A stretch of 64,000 nucleotides of DNA from Magicicada septendecula (GCA_034769895.1 CM068368.1:688773877-688837876); one strand, 5' to 3'; positions 34,351 to 47,683 are shown, counted from the stretch's first letter. Numbers and translations: made by a program. Notes: a model not told the origin generated them from the letters alone.

Positions 34351-35417
34351 ATACCCCCCCAATAAGAGGTTGAAGGCCGAAGCGTTCAAACTCTTATTGC
34401 CTAAACCCTAAGAGGATCAGTGAGGATATGGCGCCGCAACCCCCCTGAGCACTCTACTAAAATCATGGGTTCTTACCCCCCTAGTCCGGCGACTGTGGCA
34501 CATTCAATTAAAAAATCAACATACGGCCTTCCATCACTCCATATCCCACAACTGATTTGTTTCCTCTTAGCCGTACTGGTTCATTGACAAAGCACTGGCT
34601 CATTTTTTATTATAAAATATCTCTTAACCCTAGAAAATAGTATTAACAAAACAATATAGGATATATACAATACAGGAGTACATATAAGTTCCAGTCAAAA
34701 TGACGCATTAATTATACAGAATTGCATTTACACAGAATTTCCTTCAGTTTTCAATTTTAAATGAATATTTTAATCATTATGTTTTTTTATCAATTATTTA
34801 TTTTACCATTACAATCAAAATTCAGATCAAACTAGATTTAAAGTCATATTAAAAATTATCTTTTCAATTTATTTAATTACCTTTCATTAAATTTAACTCA
34901 TATTGTTTTAATTAACAATTTCAAAATTAATTACATTTTTCAAAATGATCCGACATAAAATATTACCTACATTATTCAAAAATTTTACATTCCTTTCTTC
35001 ACATATGGAATTTCTTTTTATTTCATAATAGGATTTTCCTACTGGCAATGATTCAGCAGACTACAACACTTTTGTTATTGTCAACTCAGCTTCAACACCT
35101 CTGGCTGTAAACATTAGTCAAAACATACAACACACCTGTTTACATAAACGGTCGTCTGCCAGACTGGTGTTATAAACACTCCTTCAGTCTAAACATTCTG
35201 CTTACCTCACCTCTAACACCTGTACTGCACTTTTCAATTTTTTATAAATCTTTTAGTTAACAATTGTAATAATATAATAATTTTTATACAATTAATTTCA
35301 CTATAATATATTTACAAATCTTTATCATTATTATTTCAGTTTTATCACACTTCAATGTCCAAGGTTGCGAGGTCTGAACCGTAAAACAAAATATTTACAA
35401 TTGTTCCTTTATGAAGT
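34351..35417 (-). other. 3' non-coding segment of I10
   Basis: Standard right-block sequence; hairpin and G7 tract intact. Confidence 0.6.
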
Positions 35418-35816
35418 TCAGCCTCCATCGTCAAAAATTAGTCTGGTCTTTATGTAACACTTTTCAATTTTATTGATACGCCACATATGGTTATTTTTTG
35501 TTTTATAACCACAAGAACTTATTTTTTCCATTGTACCAAAACAATAATCTATAGGGTTACCCCCCAAAATTATCTTATCATAAATCAAGTTGACATCAGT
35601 ATTATTTGTAAAGTCTCCGTCAGTGTTTTTTGTTATTACCATTGCATTATTATTACCATATTCTGCTACTATAGGTTCATTAACAGGCAAATATTTGTCA
35701 TCAATATACACATTGTTTGTCACACAAGGTATGTTTTTAATTCTACCAGTTCTCTCACTATTTAAATTCTGTATTAACTCTTCATAATCTCTCTTCCCCT
35801 TAAATATTTCTACCAT
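35418..35816 (-). CDS. ORF2, unknown protein (I10)
   Basis: 132 aa, open; S17N private, GGNPIDY. Confidence 0.5.
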   Translation of the reverse strand: MVEIFKGKRDYEELIQNLNSERTGRIKNIPCVTNNVYIDDKYLPVNEPIVAEYGNNNAMVITKNTDGDFTNNTDVNLIYDKIILGGNPIDYCFGTMEKISSCGYKTKNNHMWRINKIEKCYIKTRLIFDDGG

Positions 35817-36681
35817 TCTCTCTCTCTCTCATAATCACTTTCATCACCACAACATTTCATAATCTCACTCCATCCAGAGGGCAACACAACATTATTACAA
35901 CATCTGGCTTTACCAGATACACAAAAATAATTTCTTTGACATTTAAAAGACCTTTTGTCTTCTACAAAAACTAACGAGGAACCTTTGTCCTCCAACACTA
36001 CTGGTGAAACCTTTTCTTCACCTATCTCACAAGAAAAATTTGCCCTCTTTTCACCCTCTACACTTAAACTGTCTTCACACTCTCTCTCATTCTCATCGGC
36101 ATTTGCTAACAACACTTCATTACTAAACTCTACTTCAACAAAATCTTCCTTATCACTCTCAACATTAATCTCCTTGTTCTCTACTACCACGTTTTTACAC
36201 GTATCATTATAATTCTGATTTGTTTTACATTCAAAATTTTCGATTACCTTTTGTATTTGTTTATCAATTTTTTCTGACACTTGTTCTTTTATAGTGTTGA
36301 AACATTCATCCATCTCATTTAGACGTTTATTCATACTGATTTCGAACTTAACATTTTGTGTATTCATTTCACATATACGCTTATCAAATTTTTGGTCAAT
36401 ATTATTTATGTCACCCTTTAACTCATGGAATTTGCTATTAATTGTATTAAATTTAACTTCAGAATCACTCTTCTGTGTTCATTGAAAAGCAATTGCATCA
36501 TTTTTATCATATCATTATCCTCAGATTGTTTATTTTTATTCATTACGGGTGGGGTTACCTGAATCCCTGAGTCATCTATTTCATCTGACTTACTTGATTC
36601 TCTATTTTGAACTGGGATTGGGGTCGAATGGACCTCCAACCCACTCATGACCGTTGATTCGGTCAAACTATTATTTTCCAT
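35810..36681 (-). pseudogene. ORF1 with 2-nt insertion (I10)
   Basis: An extra TG/GT pair near 36474-36477 (codon about 69) shifts the frame; pieces 36418-36681 and 35810-36367. Also M160T. Confidence 0.6.
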
Positions 36682-36826
36682 TTTTGTTTTATATTATTTT
36701 TACATATATAAATATGCCCGGTTTTGCTTTCACAGTCTACAATTTACAACCTCGCCCCACTCCCAAATAACCCGTTCTGCAGCTTAATTATGTCTGGCGA
36801 ATATACGTTATAAACCCTATACTCGA

Positions 36827-36844
36827 GTCCCTGTTCGGGCGCCA
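36827..36844 (-). other. Primer binding site (I10)
   Basis: Exact 18-nt tRNA-Lys(UUU) complement, 2 nt inside LTR 11. Confidence 0.95.
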
Positions 36845-36846
36845 TT

Positions 36847-37966
36847 TGTAACTACTCACTTAATTCCTATTAATAATTAATTCTTACCTTAGGGTTTTTC
36901 CCAGAGTCGTACAGACGAAACTGCTGCAGAAAGGATTATTCGAGATACAAGGGGTAAAGATCAAATACACAGTTTGTGCTAAAACAAATTGCCTCTGGTT
37001 TATTATGCAAAATAACTACTTCGTCTCTCTTTCATGACATTTAAAATTCTTATTTCTTTTCGTTAGATTAAATACTCGTTGAATGAGTAACAATTTGTAA
37101 AAATCAAACAAAGTAACAAAATGAATATTTCTTAATGAACTAGCTTATGACAACTATGGTATACCACAACTATTTATTTTTAGCAATGAACCAATACGTG
37201 ATGTAGCCACACACTCACACACATTCGTTCTTTGACTTTGTCGTTCTATTTAAACCCCACTTTGAGATCTCTGAGGTACATTTAAGATTTACAATTTATT
37301 TATGTTGAATTATACTCTGGAGAAAAAGGTAAAACGATATTGGTTAAAACTCAGTTAATACTTAACGTCTGAAGAACTCCGCTGTTTTGCACTTCTGCTG
37401 TGAATGCACTGGTTTTTTTTTTCTTTGGTTAACACACCATAAATTAGTTTTGACACTGTTTACCCGCGGGTACTGTTATTGATTATTTCGTATTAGGTTG
37501 ATGTATCACTATTATTTTAATCCACTTTAGAATAACATTTCTTTTTATTTTGTCGGCCGACATAAATTTTCGAACACTTAGCTCGTTTAGGTTGACCGCG
37601 CGGCCATGAGTTGCAACTGGAACTCGGCCGCACGTTTTACTGTTTGTACAACTTTTAACACTGTTAATGCGTTGAAAGATAGGCCTACTCTTAATTACGG
37701 CCTATCTTGCACCCGAGGCCACCGTTTGAATTTAAATCACCAACTTTACTGTCTGATGCTGCTTACTACTGTTCACTCTCTGATGACAAACTGCATACTG
37801 TGATTCACAAAAAGCCTGCTGCTGGGCCGGGTACGCAATATGTCTGGGCAATTGTTTAGGCTAACTGTATGTAGGTTGTACTGGGGCTCCTCACAGGTGA
37901 AAGTTAACAATTTATTAATTACTGAATTAAAATTAAAACTGGATCACACACTTCTGTACCGTTACA
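36847..37966 (-). repeat. LTR 11
   Basis: 1120 bp. First LTR with GATGTATCAC (near 37500), which then holds to the end of the array. GCCGGGTACGCAATATG near 37825 is shared with LTRs 12 and 15; AAACGATATT near 37332 with LTRs 13 and 14. Confidence 0.95.
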
Positions 37967-39032
37967 ATACCCCCCCAATAAGAGGTTGAAGGCCGAAGCG
38001 TTCAAACTCTTATTGCCTAAACCCTAAGAGGATCAGTGAGGATATGGCGCCGCAACCCCCCTGAGCACTCTACTAAAATCATGGGTTCTTACCCCCTAGT
38101 CCGGCGACTGTGGCACATTCAATTAAAAAATCAACATACGGCCTTCCATCACTCCATATCCCACAACTGATTTGTTTCCTCTTAGCCGTACTGGTTCATT
38201 GACAAAGTACTGGCTCATTTTTTATTATAAAATATCTCTTAACCCTAGAAAATAGTATTAACAAAACAATATAGGATATATACAATACAGGAGTACATAT
38301 AAGTTCCAGTCAAAATTACGCATTAATTATACAGAATTGCATTTACACAGAATTTCCTTCAGTTTTCAATTTTAAATGAATATTTTAATCATTATGTTTT
38401 TTTATCAATTATTTATTTTACCATTACAATCAAAATTCAGATCAAACTAGATTTAAAGTCATATTAAAAATTATCTTTTCAATTTATTTAATTACCTTTC
38501 ATTAAATTTAACTCATATTGTTTTAATTAACAATTTCAAAATTAATTACATTTTTCAAAATGATCCGACATAAAATATTACCTACATTATTCAAAAAATT
38601 TACATTCCTTTCTTCACATATGGAATTTCTTTTTATTTCATAATAGGATTTTCCTACTGGCAATGATTCAGCAGACTACAACACTTTTGTTATTGTCAAC
38701 TCAGCTTCAACACCTCTGGCTGTAAACATTAGTCAAAACATACAACACACCTGTTTACATAAACGGTCGTCTGCCAGACTGGTGTTATAAACACTCCTTC
38801 AGTCTAAACATTCTGCTTACCTCACCTCTAACACCTGTACTGCACTTTTCAATTTTTTATAAATCTTTTAGTTAACAATTGTAATAATATAATAATTTTT
38901 ATACAATTAATTTCACTATAATATATTTACAAATCTTTATCATTATTATTTCAGTTTTATCACACTTCAATGTCCAAGGTTGCGAGGTCTGAACCGTAAA
39001 ACAAAATATTTACAATTGTTCCTTTATGAAGT
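37967..39032 (-). other. 3' non-coding segment of I11
   Basis: One G run is shortened to 5 (C5 near 38092). Private changes near 38208 (AAAGTACTGG) and 38316 (AAATTACGC). Hairpin intact. Confidence 0.6.
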
Positions 39033-39431
39033 TCAGCCTCCATCGTCAAAAATTAGTCTGGTCTTTATGTAACACTTTTCAATTTTATTGATACGCCACA
39101 TATGGTTATTTTTTGTTTTATAACCACAAGAACTTATTTTTTCCATTGTACCAAAACAATAATCTATAGGGTTACCCCCCAAAATTATCTTATCATAAAT
39201 CAAGTTGACATCAGTATTATTTGTAAAGTCTCCGTCAGTGTTTTTTGTTATTACCATTGCATTATTATTACCATATTCTGCTACTATAGGTTCAGTAACA
39301 GGCAAATATTTGTCATCAATATACACATTGTTTGTCACACAAGGTATGTTTTTAATTCTACCAGTTCTCTCACTATTTAAACTCTGTATTAACTCTTCAT
39401 AATCTCTCTTCCCCTTAAATATTTCTACCAT
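39033..39431 (-). CDS. ORF2, unknown protein (I11)
   Basis: 132 aa, open; N46T shared only with I7, four units away; GGNPIDY. Confidence 0.5.
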   Translation of the reverse strand: MVEIFKGKRDYEELIQSLNSERTGRIKNIPCVTNNVYIDDKYLPVTEPIVAEYGNNNAMVITKNTDGDFTNNTDVNLIYDKIILGGNPIDYCFGTMEKISSCGYKTKNNHMWRINKIEKCYIKTRLIFDDGG

Positions 39432-40294
39432 TCTCTCTCTCTCTCATAATCACTTTCATCACCACAACATTTCATAATCTCACTCCATCCAGAGGGCAAC
39501 ACAACATTATTACAACATCTGGCTTTACCAGATACACAAAAATAATTTCTTTGACATTTAAAAGACCTTTTGTCTTCTACAAAAACTAACGAGGAACCTT
39601 TGTCCTCCAACACTACTGGTGAAACCTTTTCTTCACCTATCTCACAAGAAAAATTTGCCCTCTTTTCACCCTCTACACTTAAACTGTCTTCACACTCTCT
39701 CTCATTCTCATCGGCATTTGCTAACAACACTTCATTACTAAACTCTACTTCAACAAAATCTTCCTTATCACTCTCAACATTAATCTCCTTGTTCTCTACT
39801 ACCACGTTTTTACACATATCATTATAATTCTGATTTGTTTTACATTCAAAATTTTCGATTACCTTTTGTATTTGTTTATCAATTTTTTCTGACACTTGTT
39901 CTTTAATAGTGTTGAAACATTCATCCATCTCATTTAGACGTTTATTCATACTGATTTCGAACTTAACATTTTGTGTATTCATTTCACATAAACGCTTATC
40001 AAATTTTTGGTCAATATTATTTATATCACCCTTTAACTCATGGAATTTGCTATTAATTGTATTAAATTTAACATCAGAATCACTCTTCTGTTCATTGAAA
40101 AGCAATTGCATCATTTTTATCATATCATTATCCTCAGATTGTTTATTTTTATTCATTACGGGTGGGGTTACCTGAATCCCTGAGTCATCTATTTCATCTG
40201 ACTTACTTGATTCTCTATTTTGAACTGGGATTGGGGTCGAATGGACCTCCAACCCACTCATGACCGTTGATTCGGTCAAACTATTATTTTCCAT
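39425..40294 (-). CDS. ORF1, Gag-like, intact (I11, type C)
   Basis: 289 aa. Carries the commonest right-block protein, shared with I12 and I16: MENNS, S82, S186. Confidence 0.65.
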   Translation of the reverse strand: MENNSLTESTVMSGLEVHSTPIPVQNRESSKSDEIDDSGIQVTPPVMNKNKQSEDNDMIKMMQLLFNEQKSDSDVKFNTINSKFHELKGDINNIDQKFDKRLCEMNTQNVKFEISMNKRLNEMDECFNTIKEQVSEKIDKQIQKVIENFECKTNQNYNDMCKNVVVENKEINVESDKEDFVEVEFSNEVLLANADENERECEDSLSVEGEKRANFSCEIGEEKVSPVVLEDKGSSLVFVEDKRSFKCQRNYFCVSGKARCCNNVVLPSGWSEIMKCCGDESDYEREREW

Positions 40295-40439
40295 TTTTGT
40301 TTTATATTATTTTTACATATATAAATATGCCCGGTTTTGCTTTCACAGTCTACAATTTACAACCTCGCCCCACTCCCAAATAACCCGTTCTGCAGCTTAA
40401 TTATGTCTGGCGAATATACGTTATAAACCCTATACTCGA

Positions 40440-40457
40440 GTCCCTGTTCGGGCGCCA
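40440..40457 (-). other. Primer binding site (I11)
   Basis: Exact 18-nt tRNA-Lys(UUU) complement, 2 nt inside LTR 12. Confidence 0.95.
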
Positions 40458-40459
40458 TT

Positions 40460-41579
40460 TGTAACTACTCACTTAATTCCTATTAATAATTAATTCTTAC
40501 CTTAGGGTTTTTCCCAGAGTCGTACAGACGAAACTGCTGCAGAAAGGATTATTCGAGATACAAGGGGTAAAGATCAAATACACAGTTTGTGCTAAAACAA
40601 ATTGCCTCTGGTTTATTATGCAAAATAACTACTTCGTCTCTCTTTCATGACATTTAAAATTCTTATTTCTTTTCGTTAGATTAAATACTCGTTGAATGAG
40701 TAACAATTTGTAAAAATCAAACAAAGTAACAAAATGAATATTTCTTAATGAACTAGCTTATGACAACTATGGTATACCACAACTATTTATTTTTAGCAAT
40801 GAACCAATACGTGATGTAGCCACACACTCACACACATTCGTTCTTTGACTTTGTCGTTCTATTTAAACCCCACTTTGAGATCTCTGAGGTACATTTAAGA
40901 TTTACAATTTATTTATGTTGAATTATACTCTGGAGAAAAAGGTAAAATGATATTGGTTAAAACTCAGTTAATACTTAACGTCTGAAGAACTCCGCTGTTT
41001 TGCACTTCTGCTGTGAATGCACTGGTTTTTTTTTTCTTTGGTTAACACACCATAAATTAGTTTTGACACTGTTTACCCGCGGGTACTGTTATTGATTATT
41101 TCGTATTAGGTTGATGTATCACTATTATTTTAATCCACTTTAGAATAACATTTCTTTTTATTTTGTCGGCCGACATAAATTTTCGAACACTTAGCTCGTT
41201 TAGGTTGACCGCGCGGCCATGAGTTGCAACTGGAACTCGGCCGCACGTTTTACTGTTTGTACAACTTTTAACACTGTTAATGCGTTGAAAGATAGGCCTA
41301 CTCTTAATTACGGCCTATCTTGCACCCGAGGCCACCGTTTGAATTTAAATCACCAACTTTACTGTCTGATGCTGCTTACTACTGTTCACTCTCTGATGAC
41401 AAACTGCATACTGTGATTCACAAAAAGCCTGCTGCTGGGCCGGGTACGCAATATGTCTGGGCAATTGTTTAGGCTAACTGTATGTAGGTTGTACTGGGGC
41501 TCCTCACAGGTGAAAGTTAACAATTTATTAATTACTGAATTAAAATTAAAACTGGATCACACACTTCTGTACCGTTACA
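40460..41579 (-). repeat. LTR 12
   Basis: 1120 bp; GCCGGGTACGCAATATG as in LTRs 11 and 15. Confidence 0.95.
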
Positions 41580-42645
41580 ATACCCCCCCAATAAGAGGTT
41601 GAAGGCCGAAGCGTTCAAACTCTTATTGCCTAAACCCTAAGAGGATCAGTGAGGATATGGCGCCGCAACCCCCCTGAGCACTCTACTAAAATCATGGGTG
41701 CTTACCCCCCTAGTCCGGCGACTGTGGCACATTCAATTAAAAAATCAACATACGGCCTTCCATCACTCCATATCCCACAACTGATTTGTTTCCTCTTAGC
41801 CGTACTGGTTCATTGACAAAGCACTGGCTCATTTTTTATTATAAAATATCTCTTAACCCTAGAAAATGGTATTAACAAAACAATATAGGATATATACAAT
41901 ACAGGAGTACATATAAGTTCCAGTCAAAATGACGCATTAATTATACAGAATTGCATTTACACAGAATTTCCTTCAGTTTTCAATTTTAAATGAATATTTT
42001 AATCATTATGTTTTTTTATCAATTATTTATTTTACCATTACAATCAAAATTCAGATCAAACTAGATTTAAAGTCATATTAAAAATTATCTTTTCAATTTA
42101 TTTAATTACCTTTCATTAAATTTAACTCATATTTTTTAATTAACAATTTCAAAATTAATTACATTTTTCAAAATGATCCGACATAAAATATTACCTACAT
42201 TATTCAAAAAATTTACATTCCTTTCTTCACATATGGAATTTCTTTTTATTTCATAATAGGATTTTCCTACTGGCAATGATTCAGCAGACTACAACACTTT
42301 TGTTATTGTCAACTCAGCTTCAACACCTCTGGCTGTAAACATTAGTCAAAACATACAACACACCTGTTTACATAAACGGTCGTCTGCCAGACTGGTGTTA
42401 TAAACACTCCTTCAGTCTAAACATTCTGCTTACCTCACCTCTAACACCTGTACTGCACTTTTCAATTTTTTATAAATCTTTTAGTTAACAATTGTAATAA
42501 TATAATAATTTTTATACAATTAATTTCACTATAATATATTTACAAATCTTTATCATTATTATTTCAGTTTTATCACACTTCAAAGTCCAAGGTTGCGAGG
42601 TCTGAACCGTAAAACAAAATATTTACAATTGTTCCTTTATGAAGT
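41580..42645 (-). other. 3' non-coding segment of I12
   Basis: First unit with CATATTTTTTAATT (near 42128) in place of CATATTGTTTTAATT, a form kept to the array end. AATGGTATT near 41867 is shared with I15. Hairpin and G7 tract intact. Confidence 0.6.
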
Positions 42646-43044
42646 TCAGCCTCCATCGTCAAAAATTAGTCTGGTCTTTATGTAACACTTTTCAATTTTA
42701 TTGATACGCCACATATGGTTATTTTTTGTTTTATAACCACAAGAACTTATTTTTTCCATTGTACCAAAACAATAATCTATAGGGTTACCCCCCAAAATTA
42801 TCTTATCATAAATCAAGTTGACATCAGTATTATTTGTAAAGTCTCCGTCAGTGTTTTTTGTTATTACCATTGCATTATTATTACCATATTCTGCTACTAT
42901 AGGTTCATTAACAGGCAAATATTTGTCATCAATATACACATTGTTTGTCACACAAGGTATGTTTTTAATTCTACCAGTTCTCTTACTATTTAAACTCTGT
43001 ATTAACTCTTCATAATCTCTCTTCCCCTTAAATATTTCTACCAT
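42646..43044 (-). CDS. ORF2, unknown protein (I12)
   Basis: 132 aa, open; E21K shared only with I15. Confidence 0.5.
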   Translation of the reverse strand: MVEIFKGKRDYEELIQSLNSKRTGRIKNIPCVTNNVYIDDKYLPVNEPIVAEYGNNNAMVITKNTDGDFTNNTDVNLIYDKIILGGNPIDYCFGTMEKISSCGYKTKNNHMWRINKIEKCYIKTRLIFDDGG

Positions 43045-43907
43045 TCTCTCTCTCTCTCATAATCACTTTCATCACCACAACATTTCATAATCTCACTCCA
43101 TCCAGAGGGCAACACAACATTATTACAACATCTGGCTTTACCAGATACACAAAAATAATTTCTTTGACATTTAAAAGACCTTTTGTCTTCTACAAAAACT
43201 AACGAGGAACCTTTGTCCTCCAACACTACTGGTGAAACCTTTTCTTCACCTATCTCACAAGAAAAATTTGCCCTCTTTTCACCTTCTACACTTAAACTGT
43301 CTTCACACTCTCTCTCATTCTCATCGGCATTTGCTAACAACACTTCATTACTAAACTCTACTTCAACAAAATCTTCCTTATCACTCTCAACATTAATCTC
43401 CTTGTTCTCTACTACCACGTTTTTACACATATCATTATAATTCTGATTTGTTTTACATTCAAAATTTTCGATTACCTTTTGTATTTGTTTATCAATTTTT
43501 TCTGACACTTGTTCTTTAATAGTGTTGAAACATTCATCCATCTCATTTAGACGTTTATTCATACTGATTTCGAACTTAACATTTTGTGTATTCATTTCAC
43601 ATAAACGCTTATCAAATTTTTGGTCAATATTATTTATATCACCCTTTAACTCATGGAATTTGCTATTAATTGTATTAAATTTAACATCAGAATCACTCTT
43701 CTGTTCATTGAAAAGCAATTGCATCATTTTTATCATATCATTATCCTCAGATTGTTTATTTTTATTCATTACGGGTGGGGTTACCTGAATCCCTGAGTCA
43801 TCTATTTCATCTGACTTACTTGATTCTCTATTTTGAACTGGGATTGGGGTCGAATGGACCTCCAACCCACTCATGACCGTTGATTCGGTCAAACTATTAT
43901 TTTCCAT
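43038..43907 (-). CDS. ORF1, Gag-like, intact (I12, type C)
   Basis: 289 aa, same protein as I11. A silent change in the acidic region (CACCTTCTAC near 43282) is shared with I15. Confidence 0.64.
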   Translation of the reverse strand: MENNSLTESTVMSGLEVHSTPIPVQNRESSKSDEIDDSGIQVTPPVMNKNKQSEDNDMIKMMQLLFNEQKSDSDVKFNTINSKFHELKGDINNIDQKFDKRLCEMNTQNVKFEISMNKRLNEMDECFNTIKEQVSEKIDKQIQKVIENFECKTNQNYNDMCKNVVVENKEINVESDKEDFVEVEFSNEVLLANADENERECEDSLSVEGEKRANFSCEIGEEKVSPVVLEDKGSSLVFVEDKRSFKCQRNYFCVSGKARCCNNVVLPSGWSEIMKCCGDESDYEREREW

Positions 43908-44052
43908 TTTTGTTTTATATTATTTTTACATATATAAATATGCCCGGTTTTGCTTTCACAGTCTACAATTTACAACCTCGCCCCACTCCCAAATAACCCG
44001 TTCTGCAGCTTAATTATGTCTGGCGAATATACGTTATAAACCCTATACTCGA

Positions 44053-44070
44053 GTCCCTGTTCGGGCGCCA
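44053..44070 (-). other. Primer binding site (I12)
   Basis: Exact 18-nt tRNA-Lys(UUU) complement, 2 nt inside LTR 13. Confidence 0.95.
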
Positions 44071-44072
44071 TT

Positions 44073-45192
44073 TGTAACTACTCACTTAATTCCTATTAAT
44101 AATTAATTCTTACCTTAGGGTTTTTCCCAGAGTCGTACAGACGAAACTGCTGCAGAAAGGATTATTCGAGATACAAGGGGTAAAGATCAAATACACAGTT
44201 TGTGCTAAAACAAATTGCCTCTGGTTTATTATGCAAAATAACTACTTCGTCTCTCTTTCATGACATTTAAAATTCTTATTTCTTTTCGTTAGATTAAATA
44301 CTCGTTGAATGAGTAACAATTTGTAAAAATCAAACAAAGTAACAAAATGAATATTTCTTAATGAACTAGCTTATGACAACTATGGTATACCACAACTATT
44401 TATTTTTAGCAATGAACCAATACGTGATGTAGCCACACACTCACACACATTCGTTCTTTGACTTTGTCGTTCTATTTAAACCCCACTTTGAGATCTCTGA
44501 GGTACATTTAAGATTTACAATTTATTTATGTTGAATTATACTCTGGAGAAAAAGGTAAAACGATATTGGTTAAAACTCAGTTAATACTTAACGTCTGAAG
44601 AACTCCGCTGTTTTGCACTTCTGCTGTGAATGCACTGGTTTTTTTTTTCTTTGGTTAACACACCATAAATTAGTTTTGACACTGTTTACCCGCGGGTACT
44701 GTTATTGATTATTTCGTATTAGGTTGATGTATCACTATTATTTTAATCCACTTTAGAATAACATTTCTTTTTATTTTGTCGGCCGACATAAATTTTCGAA
44801 CACTCAGCTCGTTTAGGTTGACCGCGCGGCCATGAGTTGCAACTGGAACTCGGCCGCACGTTTTACTGTTTGTACAATTTTTAACACTGTTAATGCGTTG
44901 AAAGATAGGCCTACTCTTAATTACGGCCTATCTTGCACCCGAGGCCACCGTTTGAATTTAAATCACCAACTTTACTGTCTGATGCTGCTTACTACTGTTC
45001 ACTCTCTGATGACAAACTGCATACTGTGATTCACAAAAAGCCTGCTGCTGGGCCGGTTACGCAATATGTCTGGGCAATTGTTTAGGCTAACTGTATGTAG
45101 GTTGTACTGGGGCTCCTCACAGGTGAAAGTTAACAATTTATTAATTACTGAATTAAAATTAAAACTGGATCACACACTTCTGTACCGTTACA
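44073..45192 (-). repeat. LTR 13
   Basis: 1120 bp; ACACTCAGC near 44801 and ACAATTTTTAAC near 44873 are shared with LTR 14. Confidence 0.95.
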
Positions 45193-46256
45193 ATACCCCC
45201 CCAATAAGAGGTTGAAGGCCGAAGCGTTCAAACTCTTATTGCCTAAACCCTAAGAGGATCAGTGAGGATATGGCGCCGCAACCCCCCTGAGCACTCTACT
45301 AAAATCATGGGTTCTTACCCCCTAGTCCGGCGACTGTGGCACATTCAATTAAAAAATCAACATACGGCCTTCCATCACTCCATATCCCATTACTGATTTG
45401 TTTCCTCTTAGCCGTACTGGTTCATTGACAAAGCACTGGCTCATTTTTTATTATAAAATATCTCTTAACCCTAGAAAATAGTATTAACAAAACAATATAG
45501 GATATATACAATACAGGAGTACATATAAGTTCCAGTCAAAATGACGCATTAATTATACAGAATTGCATTTACACAGAATTTCCTTCAGTTTTCAATTTTA
45601 AATGAATATTTTAATCATTATGTTTTTTATCAATTATTTATTTTACCATTACAATCAAAATTCAGATCAAACTAGATTTAAAGTCATATTAAAAATTATC
45701 TTTTCAATTTATTTAATTACCTTTCATTAAATTTAACTCATATTTTTTAATTAACAATTTCAAAATTAATTACATTTTTCAAAATGATCCGACATAAAAT
45801 ATTACCTACATTATTCAAAAAATTTACATTCCTTTCTTCACATATGGAATTTCTTTTTATTTCATAATAGGATTTTCCTACTGGCAATGATTCAGCAGAC
45901 TACAACACTTTTGTTATTGTCAACTCAGCTTCAACACCTCTGGCTGTAAACATTAGTCAAAACATACAACACACCTGTTTACATAAACGGTCGTCTGCCA
46001 GACTGGTGTTATAAACACTCCTTCAGTCTAAACATTCTGCTTACCTCACCTCTAACACCTGTACTGCACTTTTCAATTTTTTATAAATCTTTTAGTTAAC
46101 AATTGTAATAATATAATAATTTTTATACAATTAATTTCACTATAATATATTTACAAATCTTTATCATTATTATTTCAGTTTTATCACATTTCAATGTCCA
46201 AGGTTGCGAGGTCTGAACCGTAAAACAAAATATTTACAATTGTTCCTTTATGAAGT
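45193..46256 (-). other. 3' non-coding segment of I13
   Basis: C5 in one run and CCCATTACTG near 45387, both shared with I14. Hairpin and G7 tract intact. Confidence 0.6.
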
Positions 46257-46655
46257 TCAGCCTCCATCGTCAAAAATTAGTCTGGTCTTTATGTAACACT
46301 TTTCAATTTTATTGATACGCCACATATGGTTATTTTTTGTTTTATAACCACAAGAACTTATTTTTTCCATTGTACCAAAACAATAATCTATAGGGTTACC
46401 CCCCAAAATTATCTTATCATAAATCAAGTTGACATCAGTATTATTTGTAAAGTCTCCGTCAGTGTTTTTTGTTATTACCATTGCATTATTATTACCATAT
46501 TCTGCTACTATAGGTTCATTAACAGGCAAATATTTGTCATCAATATACACATTGTTTGTCACACAAGGTATGTTTTTAATTCTACCAGTTCTCTCACTAT
46601 TTAAACTCTGTATTAACTCTTCATAATCTCTCTTCCCCTTAAATATTTCTACCAT
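46257..46655 (-). CDS. ORF2, unknown protein (I13)
   Basis: 132 aa, open; GGNPIDY form without private change. Confidence 0.5.
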   Translation of the reverse strand: MVEIFKGKRDYEELIQSLNSERTGRIKNIPCVTNNVYIDDKYLPVNEPIVAEYGNNNAMVITKNTDGDFTNNTDVNLIYDKIILGGNPIDYCFGTMEKISSCGYKTKNNHMWRINKIEKCYIKTRLIFDDGG

Positions 46656-47518
46656 TCTCTCTCTCTCTCATAATCACTTTCATCACCACAGCATTTCATA
46701 ATCTCACTCCACCCAGAGGGCAACACAACATTATTACAACATCTGGCTTTACCAGATACACAAAAATAATTTCTTTGACATTTAAAAGACCTTTTGTCTT
46801 CTACAAAAACTAACGAGGAACCTTTGTCCTCCAACACTACTGGTGAAACCTTTTCTTCACCTATCTCACAAGAAAAATTTGCCCTCTTTTCACCCTCTAC
46901 ACTTAAACTGTCTTCACACTCTCTCTCATTCTCATCGGCATTTGCTAACAACACTTCATTACTAAACTCTACTTCAACAAAATCTTCCTTATCACTCTCA
47001 ACATTAATCTCCTTGTTCTCTACTACCACGTTTTTACACATATCATTATAATTCTGATTTGTTTTACATTCAAAATTTTCGATTACCTTTTGTATTTGTT
47101 TATCAATTTTTTCTGACACTTGTTCTTTAATAGTGTTGAAACATTCATCCATCTCATTTAGACGTTTATTCATACTGATTTCGAACTTAACATTTTGTGT
47201 ATTCATTTCACATAAACGCTTATCAAATTTTTCGTCAATATTATTTATATCACCCTTTAACTCATGGAATTTGCTATTAATTGTATTAAATTTAACATCA
47301 GAATCACTCTTCTGTCCATTGAAAAGCAATTGCATCATTTTTATCATATCATTATCCTCAGATTGTTTATTTTTATTCATTACGGGTGGGGTTACCTGAA
47401 TCCCTGAGTCATCTATTTCATCTGACTTACTTGATTCTCTATTTTGAAGTGGGATTGGGGTCGAATGGACCTCCAACCCACTCATGACCGTTGATTCGGT
47501 CAAACTTTTATTTTCCAT
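46649..47518 (-). CDS. ORF1, Gag-like, intact (I13)
   Basis: 289 aa with four changes (N4K, V24L, E68G, Q96E) found only here and in I14. All four keep the frame open. Confidence 0.64.
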   Translation of the reverse strand: MENKSLTESTVMSGLEVHSTPIPLQNRESSKSDEIDDSGIQVTPPVMNKNKQSEDNDMIKMMQLLFNGQKSDSDVKFNTINSKFHELKGDINNIDEKFDKRLCEMNTQNVKFEISMNKRLNEMDECFNTIKEQVSEKIDKQIQKVIENFECKTNQNYNDMCKNVVVENKEINVESDKEDFVEVEFSNEVLLANADENERECEDSLSVEGEKRANFSCEIGEEKVSPVVLEDKGSSLVFVEDKRSFKCQRNYFCVSGKARCCNNVVLPSGWSEIMKCCGDESDYEREREW

Positions 47519-47663
47519 TTTTGTTTTATATTATTTTTACATATATAAATATGCCCGGTTTTGCTTTCACAGTCTACAATTTACAACCTCGCCCCACTCC
47601 CAAATAACCCGTTCTGCAGCTTCATTATGTCTGGCGAATATACGTTATAAACCCTATACTCGA

Positions 47664-47681
47664 GTCCCTGTTCGGGCGCCA
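47664..47681 (-). other. Primer binding site (I13)
   Basis: Exact 18-nt tRNA-Lys(UUU) complement, 2 nt inside LTR 14. Confidence 0.95.
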
Positions 47682-47683
47682 TT